From Ptiloglossa arizonensis (taxonomy: Eukaryota; Arthropoda; Insecta; Hymenoptera; Colletidae): 64,000 nucleotides of DNA. The first letter of the stretch is position 1. The number at the start of each line of letters is the position of its first letter. The notes under the pieces are model-generated. The model searched no databases, was not told where the DNA came from, and was given only the letters and a program-made list of their open reading frames with translations. The stretch spans positions 5,444,001 to 5,508,000 of the forward strand of contig NC_135055.1 in assembly GCF_051014685.1 (NCBI RefSeq), written 5' to 3'. This document shows positions 13,541-24,445 of the stretch, piece after piece. The translations under genes and the position numbers were made by a program.

Positions 13541-14830
13541 GAAAGAACTCGAACAATCGAAGGCCCCGTGTACGCGCGCGCGAGCGCGCTAGCGCGAGCG
13601 TGTGCACAGGGATGCAGAACGGACAGGCGAGTGACGCGTGGTACCGGCTACCTACGTTCTACCTACTTCACCCACCTACCCAGCAACCTAGTTGTCTGCC
13701 CCGTCTATTCGCGAGGCGTACGGGCGCGCTTTATCGCTAATCGATATAATATATCTTCCCGGGGCCGGTTGGGATCGGAGCGGTCGCGGGAGCGTGTCGA
13801 ACGGCCTTCGCGACGATTTCGCCGAGGTCGGCACTTGCGCGTTCGATATCGTTTTTGTCGCAGGTGAAAGAGAGAATTCGCGGTAACGGTCAGCTGCACG
13901 GTGCCGTGAGTAATCCAAGACGGTTCGAGACACGGTCTTGCACCTGGGGCGACAAACTAACCAGAAGATGAATCACGAAAGAGAAAGATCGGGCAACTAC
14001 AGCTCGTCGAACCCACCAGGAAGCAACCAGGGACAAAAGGTGGTGGACCCGGGAAGAGCAATCGCCTTGGTGGAACGGTGGTTTCACTTACACTTTCCGT
14101 CAAGGATGGGGAGTGAGCTGTTCTCTTTCTGGGCCAAGTTCATCCGAAAACGTTATACGTGGATCCGTTCCTCTTTCACCCATTGCGTTCCCGAGGTGAA
14201 AGCATTACGGTTTCCCCCCTTTCGTGAGCGTCTAGGCCACGGATCAGTTTCGACGCGGGCGAAAGAGAAAATGAGAGGAAGACCGTTCACTCCCTCCCTT
14301 GGACGCGGTGGTGGCGCGAGGGAGCGTCTACCAGGTCGACGAGGGAGGAACGGGACGCTACAGGGGACCGCTCGCCTCCCGACCCAGGGGGAAAATAAAA
14401 CTAGGCAGACCGGAGAAGTCCGTTAGACCGCCTCCGCCGTCTCTGTCCAGCTCACGTGGGACTTCTCACTCTTCCCACCGCGAGGGGAGCGCGGAACGAG
14501 AGAGAAGACCTAACCTAAGCCACCAGGAGTGTCCGTGCTCCGGGCACGGCGCTGCAGCTCGCCCCTGAACTTGGTTCTCCGTCTTGCCCACACGACGTTG
14601 ACCTACTTCCGTGGCCTACCCGATATCTCGACCGTTTCTACACCCGTGAATAGCGATTTTCCCGCGATCCTCTCCCCTCTAACACTGACACGTATACGAC
14701 GATTGCATTTCACTGGCCCAGATCACCACGATAAATTACACCCGACCCGCTCGCGGAGGTTTCGTCGAACCTTGGTCGGGACTTTTTTTCCTTCTCGGTT
14801 CCGTCGTCTACGCTCGTGAACGGAGGACTA
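13541..14830. other. CpG-rich unassigned block
   Basis: Very CpG-rich with alternating CG runs at 13568-13600. TCGTTTTTGTCGCAG|GTGAAA near 13849-13869 resembles a 3' splice site, and GGTGCC|GTGAGTAA near 13899-13912 resembles a donor. They would bound a 42-base piece that is too short and featureless to call. The 162-codon plus frame (13938-14426) has no recognisable domain. Confidence 0.4.
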
Positions 14831-14917
14831 GGTAGCTCCTTGATCGACTCTCGGGTGACACTGCACGGGAAATACGCGACGAAAGAGGAACTCGGAGATT
14901 GGCGGTGGGTACGTTCG

Positions 14918-15136
14918 GACCTGATCAACGATGACTGGGCCCGAATGGGACCTAGTTCCGTTATGACGCATTATCGTGCTTTTGAGAACAGAACAAACAG
15001 AAATGTAATATTGTGAAACCTAGGGATTCAAAGTTTGCTGATAGACAAGTTTAGACCTGGTCGACGATGACCGGGTCTAAATGGGCCTAATATTATTGTT
15101 AATATCCGATGGACCTAATATAATTATTAGGTCCAT
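14918..15136. repeat. Short direct duplication with palindromes
   Basis: A roughly 45-bp segment (14918-14963, containing GACCTGATCAACGATGACTG) recurs 136 bp downstream at 15054-15097 as GACCTGGTCGACGATGACCG. The second copy is an imperfect inverted repeat: AGACCTGGTC against GACCGGGTCT, arms of 10 with one mismatch. Immediately after it lies a perfect palindrome with 11-base arms ATGGACCTAAT / ATTAGGTCCAT (15109-15119 and 15126-15136) around a 6-base loop. Confidence 0.8.
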
Positions 15137-16378
15137 TTATCATAATATTATTACGATATTTAAAGAGATAGAAAAGATGTTAAATGTGATAGAACGTATA
15201 AAAGTATTAGCAAACCTGATTCCAATCTACATCAGACCCGAAACGACCATTACTTAACATCTAATCGGACACTCGAGTAGGATTGCTAATCTCCCATCTA
15301 ATCAGCACCCAATTTGTCTTCACCGAACGGCCCAATGTGTAGAAGTATTTGATCGTATATATTATACGGGAGAACTTGATTTCTATTTACTAAATAAATG
15401 TACGTAGTCTTTGAATATTAAAAAACTAACGTTTAACGTAGATCAATTGATGCAAAAAACTACCTGTTCAAGAATCGTTACACTCTCTAAGGAACTGTGC
15501 ATCTGTTCACAAAAAGTATTTCGATATTTTGGAGGATGACTCTAGAGAACGAAAGAAGACATTCTACGGTATAAACAATCGATATTTGAAATCCAAAAGT
15601 CTTCGTATGCAATTATTTTATAAAGTACTATGCATTGTAGAATGCAAATAGTCTCCGTAAGCGTACAGCGAGAAGTTTCCATACAGGAAATTTAATTGTT
15701 AAAAATAAAAATGTCGAATCTTAATTATATAAAAAGAATGCCCACTGGATCGAAATATTCGTTAAAATATTTAGATGGATACTTCCAAATATCACGAAAC
15801 TCTCCCCTGGGTGTCCGTAGGGCCCTTTCTATCAAGGTCTGCGCGCGGCCTCGTATATTATTACAAATAATTTTCTTCCCCGAAAACAGTAAAATTACAG
15901 ATGTTATTAACTCTTGAAAAAATAACAACGAGGCTTTCTATATATACACGGAATGAGCGATCGAATCGGTAGCGTGGGTCCAATCGAATACCGTGCACCG
16001 AATATCAAGGCCCAGTGAGCCTTCGGTACAGTTCCAGAGCGCTAGTCCGCCTCGAAAGGAGCTACAATCGTTGCCGGTAATATTTATAAGGTTGTTTGCA
16101 TATTCAAGCGCGAGGAAGTGCGCGCGCGCGACGATGAATCTCGCGTTCCAACGTGACATCTCGATCTCCTTGGGCCTTATCTGCTGAATTTCCTGCTCGG
16201 GAAGAGATCGAGGTGGCCGTGCCGTCGGCCTGTCTCATATATTATTATTAGAGCGGCGTCTCGGGGGCGTTATCCGTTATCTCGCGTGTTATCTCTCTGT
16301 GCCGTAAGTTAAACGAGCTACGCGATAATGAGCCGTGCACGCGCGCCACCGCGCAGATAAGTTTCCGCGGCCGTCGAG
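15137..16378. other. Unassigned mixed DNA
   Basis: AT-rich to about 15950, then GC-rich. CC|GTAAGTTA near 16301-16311 resembles a splice donor on the plus strand, but nothing upstream looks like an exon. No gene or repeat recognised. Confidence 0.5.
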
Positions 16379-16459
16379 ATGGAGGGCTCTACGGTTCAAC
16401 CTGTGCCCGGACTCATTGGCTTGGACACGGCAATGCACAAGTACCGGGATAATCATTAG
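16379..16459 (+). CDS. Weak small open reading frame, 26 codons
   Basis: ATG at 16379 opens a 26-residue frame ending in TAG at 16457-16459. The peptide begins MEGSTVQP and ends MHKYRDNH, is mixed in composition, and differs from the low-complexity translations around it. The ATG lacks a strong start context, there is no signal peptide or domain, and I recognise no homologue. It could equally be the last coding exon of a gene or chance. It is listed only because it is one of the few short frames here with balanced amino-acid use. Confidence 0.12.
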   Translation: MEGSTVQPVPGLIGLDTAMHKYRDNH

Positions 16460-18298
16460 TTTATATAACAAGTCATTTCCCGCGGCCACGTGATTTTCTC
16501 GTCAAGGCGATCCGCTCACCACCGCTCCGCGCGACACGCCGCTACTTCTCCACCATAGGTCACCACCACGATCGTTAACGATCACCTCGTACAACCACCG
16601 AGAGAGAACGAAAGAGAGAGAAAAAGAGAGAGAGAGAGAGAGAGAAAATTTGATCACTATATCTGGGACAAAGTCCCCCTAACACCATTCGGTTAAAAAA
16701 CGAGGTGTACAGACGTAGGAATAAAATGAGAAGAAATTAATAAAAATTGGAAGAATAATCTACAATATGTATAAAACGGAAAAAGTGACCGAGGAAGTAG
16801 ACAGGAATAGCACTGTATAGAGAAAGTTGCATCGTTGCAACTGGAACGAAGTTTCTAACACCAATTTAGCTAAAATGTAAAGTGTACGAGTGTGCAGTGA
16901 GTTGATGAAAAAGAATAAATAAAGATTCGATAAATAATGTTCAATATTCACGAAATGTAAGACCAGAAAGAGCGACCAAAGTGATAGACAGGAATACCAT
17001 TATAAAAAGGAGGATGAATGAAAGTAAAAGAAGAGAAACTGTAGATGTTCAGTTAGCTCGGTTGGAACGAGCTTGGGGTAGTACCCAAGAGCTTGGAGAG
17101 AGCCTAACGTTCGAGGACGATGACCAGCCTACGTCACTTCATTCCTTTGATCCGTGAGCCGAGATTCCTTCGAAATATTCGAGGAACCAGTTCGCCACGG
17201 CCCCCTAGGACCCCATAACCAGCGTATACCGAGCAGCAAGAAGCTTTGTAGAGACCGAAACCAGAGTAGATTACACGGGATGAGATGCGTGGAATTAGTT
17301 GGCAAGATCGAGAATATTCTTGCTCCTAATCGCGACTTTGGTATGCTAAGAACTAGTTCGATCGGTAATAAAGACGTTCCGTGAAACTGTAAGCATACCT
17401 CGATAACTATAAGCGTGCTGGGCAACCGAAAGAAATATCCCCTTAGTTTTCAAACTCCTGAAGTGGATACGGTGTCATTGCTTCGTCTATTTATTGCATC
17501 GAGGATCTATACAAATTGAACTCGTCATCGTTTCGCATACATCCGAGAAGCTTCTGTATGAAACGTAGAGGCTAGCATTTTCTACCATCGACGAGGAACA
17601 AAGGAAAGAAATAGGCTCCAGCACCGGACCAGGTATCATTCAGTGGTCCCTTTAGCGTTCCAGGGTGGAATCAACTTCTAAACAAGCACGTCGCCATGGA
17701 ATCGCGTTCGCGCGGCTTCCTGAATGTTTAATTGGCACCCGCGACGCGGAGATTGCGCGACGATCCGCTCCGTGCAGCTGTCGTGGAAGTGTGTCGCGTG
17801 AGTATCCGGCTTAGCGAGTGCTGAGAGTCGATCGCGGACGATAACGGTCGATCGTCGCAGATCTTGGACGGAAACTAATCCCTGTTGCCGATAATAGACC
17901 AGTCCCTGGCGACCAGTTTATCATCGAGCGTGGACTCTGTTTCGAATTTCAAACACGCTACGATCCCGATCAACGATTCCGCGGGATTCGTGTGTCGTAG
18001 GTGTTGCGAGATGCATTCCACGGAACGCTAAAGAAGCTGCTGGCTGACTCGGGGGCCCGTGGAGCGTTGGGAACGATGGAAACGGAGAAAGAGGGAAAAA
18101 GATCGAGAGAATGACTGCGGGAGGAGAGGCCCCTCGCCGGAGCTCGCGAGTCAAGCGGAGAAGGGTTAGAGGGGATGGAAAGAGGTACTCGACGTTCGTG
18201 GAAGCGAGACCAGAGACGAGAGACGGATAGGGGGAGTGGAGAGAGATAGAGAGAGAGAGAGAGAGAGGGGGGTAGAGTCGAGGCAAAGGTGGTCTTAC
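16460..18298. other. Unassigned DNA with GA microsatellites
   Basis: Contains interrupted GA repeats at 16600-16646 and 18236-18267. Otherwise it is non-repetitive, with no recognisable gene. Two overlapping frames near 17129-17425 (98 codons minus, 76 codons plus) have balanced composition but no motif and no clear splice borders. Confidence 0.45.
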
Positions 18299-18410
18299 CG
18301 GCGTAAATGCCACTGGTTGGCATTATGCCGCTTGCCCAGGCCAGACCTTCGATGCATCGAACACATCCCGAGATGATGACTGCCTGGGCTGTAATCGTGA
18401 TATCGTTCGT
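18299..18410 (-). CDS. Candidate internal exon, unidentified protein
   Basis: On the minus strand, a pyrimidine-rich tract ending CCCCTCTTCTCATAG is followed by 112 bases that stay open, then G|GTAAGAC, a good 5' splice site. In the open frame the acceptor AG is part of an in-frame stop, so translation would begin exactly at the exon edge. The 37-codon product includes TITAQAVIISGCVRCIEG, then LAWASGIMPTSGIYAG. It is moderately hydrophobic, with balanced composition unlike the surrounding Arg/Ser-rich translations, and could be part of a membrane segment. Start phase would be 0 and end phase 1. I do not recognise the family and no partner exon was found nearby. Chance is a real alternative, since 37 open codons are not rare and both splice motifs are short. 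Confidence 0.25.
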
Positions 18411-21240
18411 CTATGAGAAGAGGGGACACCGCGCGGGACCCCTTCACCCTACATTCCCTCGAAGGGAATTTCGTGTTGCGCGACCGCACGACGACAACCA
18501 CCGAAGACGGCCCTGGCACATTTACCCCTTGCCAGAGTCAACAGATACCCGCCGATATTGGCCTTTTCGAGCACTCGTAACCCTCCGCGTGCTTTTCACT
18601 ACTGCTCTTCCCCCCTTTGGTTTTCACCACCTACGCGACACGACGCGTAAAGGTCGCCGTTACCCGATCCGCGTCTCCGCGAGGATTCCGCGGCTCGCCT
18701 CCTCGAGTTCCACAATTTTCTCGCAGGGGTCAACCAAATGACACGGGGCAGCGACGCAACTCGGGGGCAACTGAGGAGATTGAAACTTTGATCGACGACA
18801 GTTGATAGTCGATCGTTTCTCTACACATCCGTACGGCTAACTGTGGACTATCCTGGTTTCACACGTACTCTACTCGATTCATTTGACACGGTTCATTTTC
18901 CAGGGTACGATAAAAAGAGATATTTGGGATACGAGAGTTTGGACAAACTGTTAGCGAAATTGTTCTGTATCGATAGATATATAATACTAGGTGTTCTTAA
19001 CATCTGACGAGGAATTTTTAAATGTCTCAATGATTGTTACTTAATATTTTCTACTTTGTGGATTCCATATGACGTTTCTAGCCTCTATAGTTTGACACGT
19101 AAACTTTCCAATTTCATTTTGACACGGTGTTTCAGTTGCGTCTATTTGCAGTCATCACTTCCAGTGGTACACGCGAAATGACTTGCCTAGGGTGTTTGTA
19201 ATATCTCGCGAGAAATCTTGAAATCTCCCCCGACACATCATACGTCCCCCTCGGTACCGCGCTAACTTTCACGGTAAAATTTTGTTCACGTCTTTAATTC
19301 TCCGTGAGATATTCCTCCACGCGCAGAGAACATAGACACCCTCCAGAACTTCCATGTAGTATTTAATACCAAGTATCGAAAGCCTAACAGACGGGTACCG
19401 CGTCACTGTGTCCCCTCATTGTATGAATATCACGAAGCTCGATATTTTCTCCCTCGTTTACACGATTCCCAAAAATAACCCAACGCTACGACCCCGTGTA
19501 AAGTTGAAAGCCAACCGATAGCCGGTACACTCACGAACCGACTAACGGATACGTGAGAGCGGACTCTAAGTGCTGAATTTCCAAACTCACGGAAACGTGA
19601 CGACGGCCGTTAACTGTCCCATCTACGAAACTCACGGAAACGTGACAACGGCCTATAATTACATCCCGATTGAACGATCACCAAAAATCGTTAAACCCCC
19701 GGCTGGAGGTTCGGTGTTAACCTTTGCCTTCCGATCGATCAGCGGACACGGTAGACCTCGAGCGCGATTTGACGTAATCGGCCCGCGAGCGGACCGTAAT
19801 CGAGGCAAACGGAATCGTAGTGGTACAAGGACATCCAGTGAAGCGGCGCAGCGCGCGTGCACGCTCACGCTGGATCAAAACTCGTTAGGGGAGCCAGGGG
19901 CAGGACTTTTCGAGGCTGGCGTACCGCGGAGCGACGAAGTGCAAGGAAACGACCATACCCAGGGCTAGCGGGGAGGGGTGGGGAGGAGAATTCGTGGAAT
20001 GTCGAATTAAAGTCCGTTTGGGCCACGATCTCAGGGCTAGGACAGCTTCGCCGCGTTATTCTAGACGGATACATGGCGCACTATCGGAGACCGAGAGCGC
20101 CGAGTAGACGAGGGAGAGGTGAACGAACCTCCGAATCTCCTGGACGTGGGACAGTCGGAGCCGCGGGAGGGGGGCAGAGAGGTATCGCGGGAACCTAACG
20201 GAGGAGGGGGGAGGGGCAAAGTAGAAGCGTCGAAAAAAAGAGTGGACACCCGTAGGGCCCGGTCGAGCGGTAGGAGATCAAGGAGGACTGTCTCGGATGT
20301 TCCTGAGACTAGAGTGGATCGAGGGGGGCAACGAGGGGGGCCCGAGAAAAAGGAAAGTAAAAATAGACAGGCGTTACTAGGCACGTAGAACCAACCTATA
20401 CGTTCCTTTGTGTCCTTTCTTTTCCAACCGTTGAAGCATGTTGCCCCCTCGGTGGGAGGGGGGCTCCCCCAATGGGATTATCGTAATCTCGCGATATTGA
20501 TTGCAACGCACCGTGCGTTTGTTTCGTGCGAACGAAATCGATCATGGGTGGAAGGGGCGTAGGATACTCCACGAGACAAAAATGTCCCTAGGAGTGTTTA
20601 AAAAAAAAAAAAAAGAAACGCCGCGCGCGACAATGTTCCCGTCGTACTGAAACGCGACGACGGCGTTCAAGGACGAGGAACGCGCTGCTTCCCGTTTTTG
20701 CCCGCGGTCGAGACAATGCCGCCGCCGCCACAGCGCGTGCACCGCCGGCTATTGCGAAATCGATGTGAGCGAAAAGTCCGCGGAAGAACGACGTTCCCGA
20801 TCAGCGCTCGCTCGTTCGCTCGTTCGCTCGCTCGCGACCACGAACTCTCTCTCTCTCTCTCTCTCTGCGCCGCTGGTTGCGCGTTGTTCACCGTTTCGCG
20901 GCCTCGCGCGACAAACGACCCATAAATCATACCACGGGGACGCGACACACGCTGGTCGACGAAAAAACGACGCGCGGGGCGATATTAATTCCCGCCGCGG
21001 ATATATAGAATCGACGCGACTTGGGAGCGGGCACCGGTGAATTAATCCACGCACGCGCGCGATCGCCTAGCTGTCTGGACACCGGGAGAGGGGATTCGAA
21101 GCTTGTCGAACTCTCCGACCGGTGAACTATATTCCAAACGATGACACTGTTCGTTTCTCGCGGGGTCGATGGAATTTTGGGTATATTTGTTCTAGGGAAT
21201 TTTTGTTCGATTCTTAGCGCACGACGATTTTGGAATTGCA
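18411..21240. other. Unassigned GC-rich DNA
   Basis: Mostly CpG-rich with G/C-runs, for example 20453-20473. ACTCACGGAAACGTGA is repeated 45 bp apart (19585 and 19630), each followed by a CGGCC motif. There is a tetranucleotide CGCT/CGTT run at 20806-20838 and a CT microsatellite at 20845-20866. Long frames on both strands at 19570-20390 and 20540-21240 are Arg-rich and mirror each other, as expected of stop-poor DNA. No gene recognised. Confidence 0.45.
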
Positions 21241-22200
21241 TTAATTTTGGAAAATAAAGCTTATTATTTTATTTTCATTGTAAATTCGGGTTCGTAAGAA
21301 TTCCAGAGCGAATTGGCGCGAATTATATATAATTCTATGAAAATATCTCGTACGGTTTAATAAAATTACAAGGCGAAGTGTATTGTAGGTTATATAACAC
21401 TCGAATGTTTAAAATTGTTTAACGCGCAGTTCTACTTTCTAATTCTGTACGTGGGAAATTTGTTACCCGATCGAAGGAAAAGTTCGAAGCAAAGTACTAC
21501 AATAAATTATTTTTACGGAAAAGTTTGCCAACAGGTGCAATTCATTAAATATTAATTACTAGAAAATGGCCTCTTGCGATTTTATCTGAATAACGAGGTT
21601 CTGTTAGGAAGAATGTTACCTCTGGCGTTGATGTAGAGGTCATGACCTTTATAAGATGCATGTAACTCTATTATCCTTAGTTTTACTGTACTTTAATGCA
21701 ACCATTGTTCTTCGTATCTGTACACCGTATTCCTTCAACTGGCGTATATAAAAGTAATAACGATAATAATATAAACTATTCAATATCCTTTAACTAATTT
21801 TCGAATTCTCCTCTGTACAATATTCTCTGCTAAAACCCGAGTTCGAACATACGAAGAAAAATTGATCAGACAGAGAAAATAACTGAACCAAAATTTACCG
21901 ATAATGGAACAAAGAAGTAACAAGAATTCTAAATATTCACGTGAAGATTTTAATTTCGTATTTTCCGACTTTTCCAGGCACTAGTTGCGGATAAATCTTT
22001 CCCCCTTGCTACACTTACGTTAGTTGGAATATTCGAACAATAAATGACTCACACGACCTTTATCCCCGATAATGCAAACGATCTCGGGACTTTGAATCGA
22101 TAGGCGAAAAAGGCCCGATAAATTTTAATAATCGATCGCGACCCTCGAGACGCACCAGGATCGCTGGATCAAAGATCACGTCGCCGCTGGCCCGGGCCAA
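21241..22200. other. AT-rich unassigned DNA
   Basis: AT-rich, non-repetitive, with no open frame above about 60 codons and no recognisable element. Confidence 0.6.
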
Positions 22201-22785
22201 ATAAAGTCAAGCTTTAGTTTTTCGTTGCCGTGTGGAACGCGGGTGTATGCGATACGTAGGCCGGGGAGGCTCGAATCGGATGGCGTGTCCGAGCACGTAA
22301 CCAAATTCAAATCCGGGGGCGCCATTGTTATGCGAGCTGCATCGGTTCAGATGCCTGGCTGCCAAAATCTGCGAGCGCCCGGTTCGATAACATCGCGGGC
22401 GCCTCGCTCTGAAACGATCGGGCCACCGATGCGTCACCCCGGGACTATTGATATCGTTTCGAGTCATCTTGGTCCCCACTCCTTAACCCCGATCGCCATT
22501 TTCGAGAGTTTCGAAACTCTTACGGAGGACTCAATCACCGAGGGGACGAATTTTAATAAAATCTTGGGAAGGTTCGACGAAGCGATCGAAACGAAAATAT
22601 ATATGTATAGAAGGAGAGAGTAAGAGACTGGGGGAGGGAAGAGAGAAAAAGAGAGAGAGAGAGAGAGTAACGCGAAGAAAAGAAGGGAAGAAGGAATGTG
22701 CGAATATACGGCGAGAGGGCAAGAGAGAAACGATTGGCATGCAGGTCGCGCGGTATGTTGTCCTAGGTCACGCGTAATCCCGCTC

Positions 22786-22788
<3 letters not shown>

Positions 22789-22855
<67 letters not shown>

Positions 22856-22870
22856 CTCTCGTCTCTCTCT
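22789..22870. repeat. (CT)n microsatellite
   Basis: Pure CT dinucleotide for nearly 60 bases (22789-22846), then interrupted CT to about 22870. It is the same class as the GA tracts elsewhere, in the opposite orientation. Confidence 0.96.
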
Positions 22871-23170
22871 CATCTCGTCGAAACGTCGCGAGCGCAGAGG
22901 ATGCATTCTCTCCCTTGTCGCTGTCGTCTTTCCGTCATTCTCATAATAAGATCATGCGTGTAGCGCGAGCTTGGGCTCGATGAGGCGAGGGGGGCACGAC
23001 TGAGGGGGAGGCGGGGTCCGTTCGTCGTGGAATCGGTTGAACGCGAGTGATTTACGACCGGTCGACGCATTACCTCGCGGATTTCTATGGTTTCTGCGAG
23101 CGGTTCGTTGGCTCTTTTGCTAAACACGCCCGATGAATATCGATTAGAGGCGCAGCCTGGAACGCCTGGC

Positions 23171-23223
23171 GCAGAGAGGAGAGGAGAGGAGAGGAGAGAA
23201 GAGGAGAGGAGAGGAGAGGAGAG
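23171..23223. repeat. (GAGGA)n microsatellite
   Basis: About ten pentamer units of GAGGA with one GAGAA variant near the middle. Confidence 0.95.
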
Positions 23224-23349
23224 ACACACCACGCGCGAGAAACCAGCGTGGCGATAAAAATAATTGTACGAATCGCGGGAAGGACGAAATAAAAGAGCCT
23301 CGCGAGACCGACCGTTCCTCCCCTCCGCTCTTCTCTCGATTACGTGAAC

Positions 23350-24445
23350 GTTTTTCGTAAAAATTTCCAAGGGGGCCCCCCCTTGTACCAGGAGACCGGG
23401 TTTCTGGTAAATTTCGATGCGTTGATTTTCTCGCGAGAATTAAAGAGGAAGTGGCGGTTGGTCACGAGGGAATTGCCTTCGAAAACGATCGAGGGGGGCC
23501 CCCCTTTGTACCAGGAAAGTATGTTTCGCGTAAATTTCAATCCGTCGATTTTCCCGCGACAATTAAAGAGGGAGTGAAGAGGAATCGAAATAGAATTGTT
23601 TTCGTAAACGATCGAGGGGACCCCCCTTCTACCAGGAGGGTGTGCTTCGATAAATTTCGATCTGTGAATTTTTCCGCGACAATTAAAGAGGGAGTGCGAA
23701 GAGGAATCGAAAGAGAATTGTTTTCGTAAACGATCGAGGGGGGCCCCCCTTTGTACCAGGAAAGTATGTTTCGCGTAAATTTCAATCCGTCGAGTTTCCC
23801 GCGACATTCGAAAAGGAAGTGCGAAGAGGAATCGAAAGAGAATTGTTTTTGAAAACGATCGAGGGGGCCCCCCTTTTACCAGAAGGTTGTGCTTCGATAA
23901 ATTTCGATCTGTGGATTTTCCCGCGAAAATTAAAAAGGGAGTGGAAGGGGGTTGCGTGGGAATTGTTTTCAAAAGATTGTGTTTCAAGTAAACTTTGATC
24001 TGCAGTTTTTCCCGCGACAATTAAAGAGGGAGTGGTGGGAAATGACGAGAAAATCGTTTTCGAAAACGATCGAGGGAGCCCCCCTTTTACCAGAAGGGTT
24101 TGCTTCGATAAATTTCGATCTGTGGATTTTTTCCGCCACAATTAAAGAGAGAGCGAAGGGTATCTTCGAAGAGTATTTCTCAAAAGAGAAATTGTCTTCA
24201 AAAACGATCGGGGGGGCCCCCCTTGTACCAGGAGGGTGTGTTTCGATAAATTTCGATCCGTGCATCTTCCCTCGACGTTTAAGAAAGGAGCGAGGGGGAA
24301 TTGCGAGGGAACGATGTTCGAAAACGATCGAGGGGGGCCCCCCTTGTACCGGGAGAGCGAGTTTCGCGGATTTTTCCGCGGCGAAAAGAGGGGATGGGGT
24401 GGGGGATCGCGAGGGAATTGTCTTCGAAAACGATCGAGGGGGGGC
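23350..24445. repeat. ~122-bp tandem array with G6C6 palindrome and TTTCCCGC motifs
   Basis: About ten units. The anchor CGATCGAGGGG or a close variant occurs at about 23486, 23609, 23731, 23856, 24067, 24205, 24325 and 24431, with a truncated unit near 23970 and a first partial unit at 23350. Spacing is 122-125 bp in the better preserved left half. Most units carry a G-run meeting a C-run; 23493-23504 is a perfect GGGGGGCCCCCC. Then come TACCAGGA, TTTCGATAAATTTCGAT-like sequence and (T)TTTCCCGCGACAATTAAAG. The exact octamer TTTCCCGC is present at 23550, 23795, 23917 and 24008. Open frames of 200-250 codons on both strands read through the units in shifting frames and are not called. Confidence 0.93.

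Larger units (their letters stand above)
22201..23349. other. Unassigned DNA with CT and GAGGA microsatellites
   Basis: Begins with a 132-codon plus frame (22225-22623) of no recognisable family. A GA-rich tract (22640-22668), the long CT repeat and the GAGGA repeat follow. The remaining sequence is CpG-rich without a supported gene. Confidence 0.45.

Noticed and set aside
13864..13905. 42-base exon between CAG and GTGAGTAA on the plus strand
   Set aside because: It is too short, has no distinctive peptide, and splice-like words of this quality are frequent in CpG-rich DNA here.
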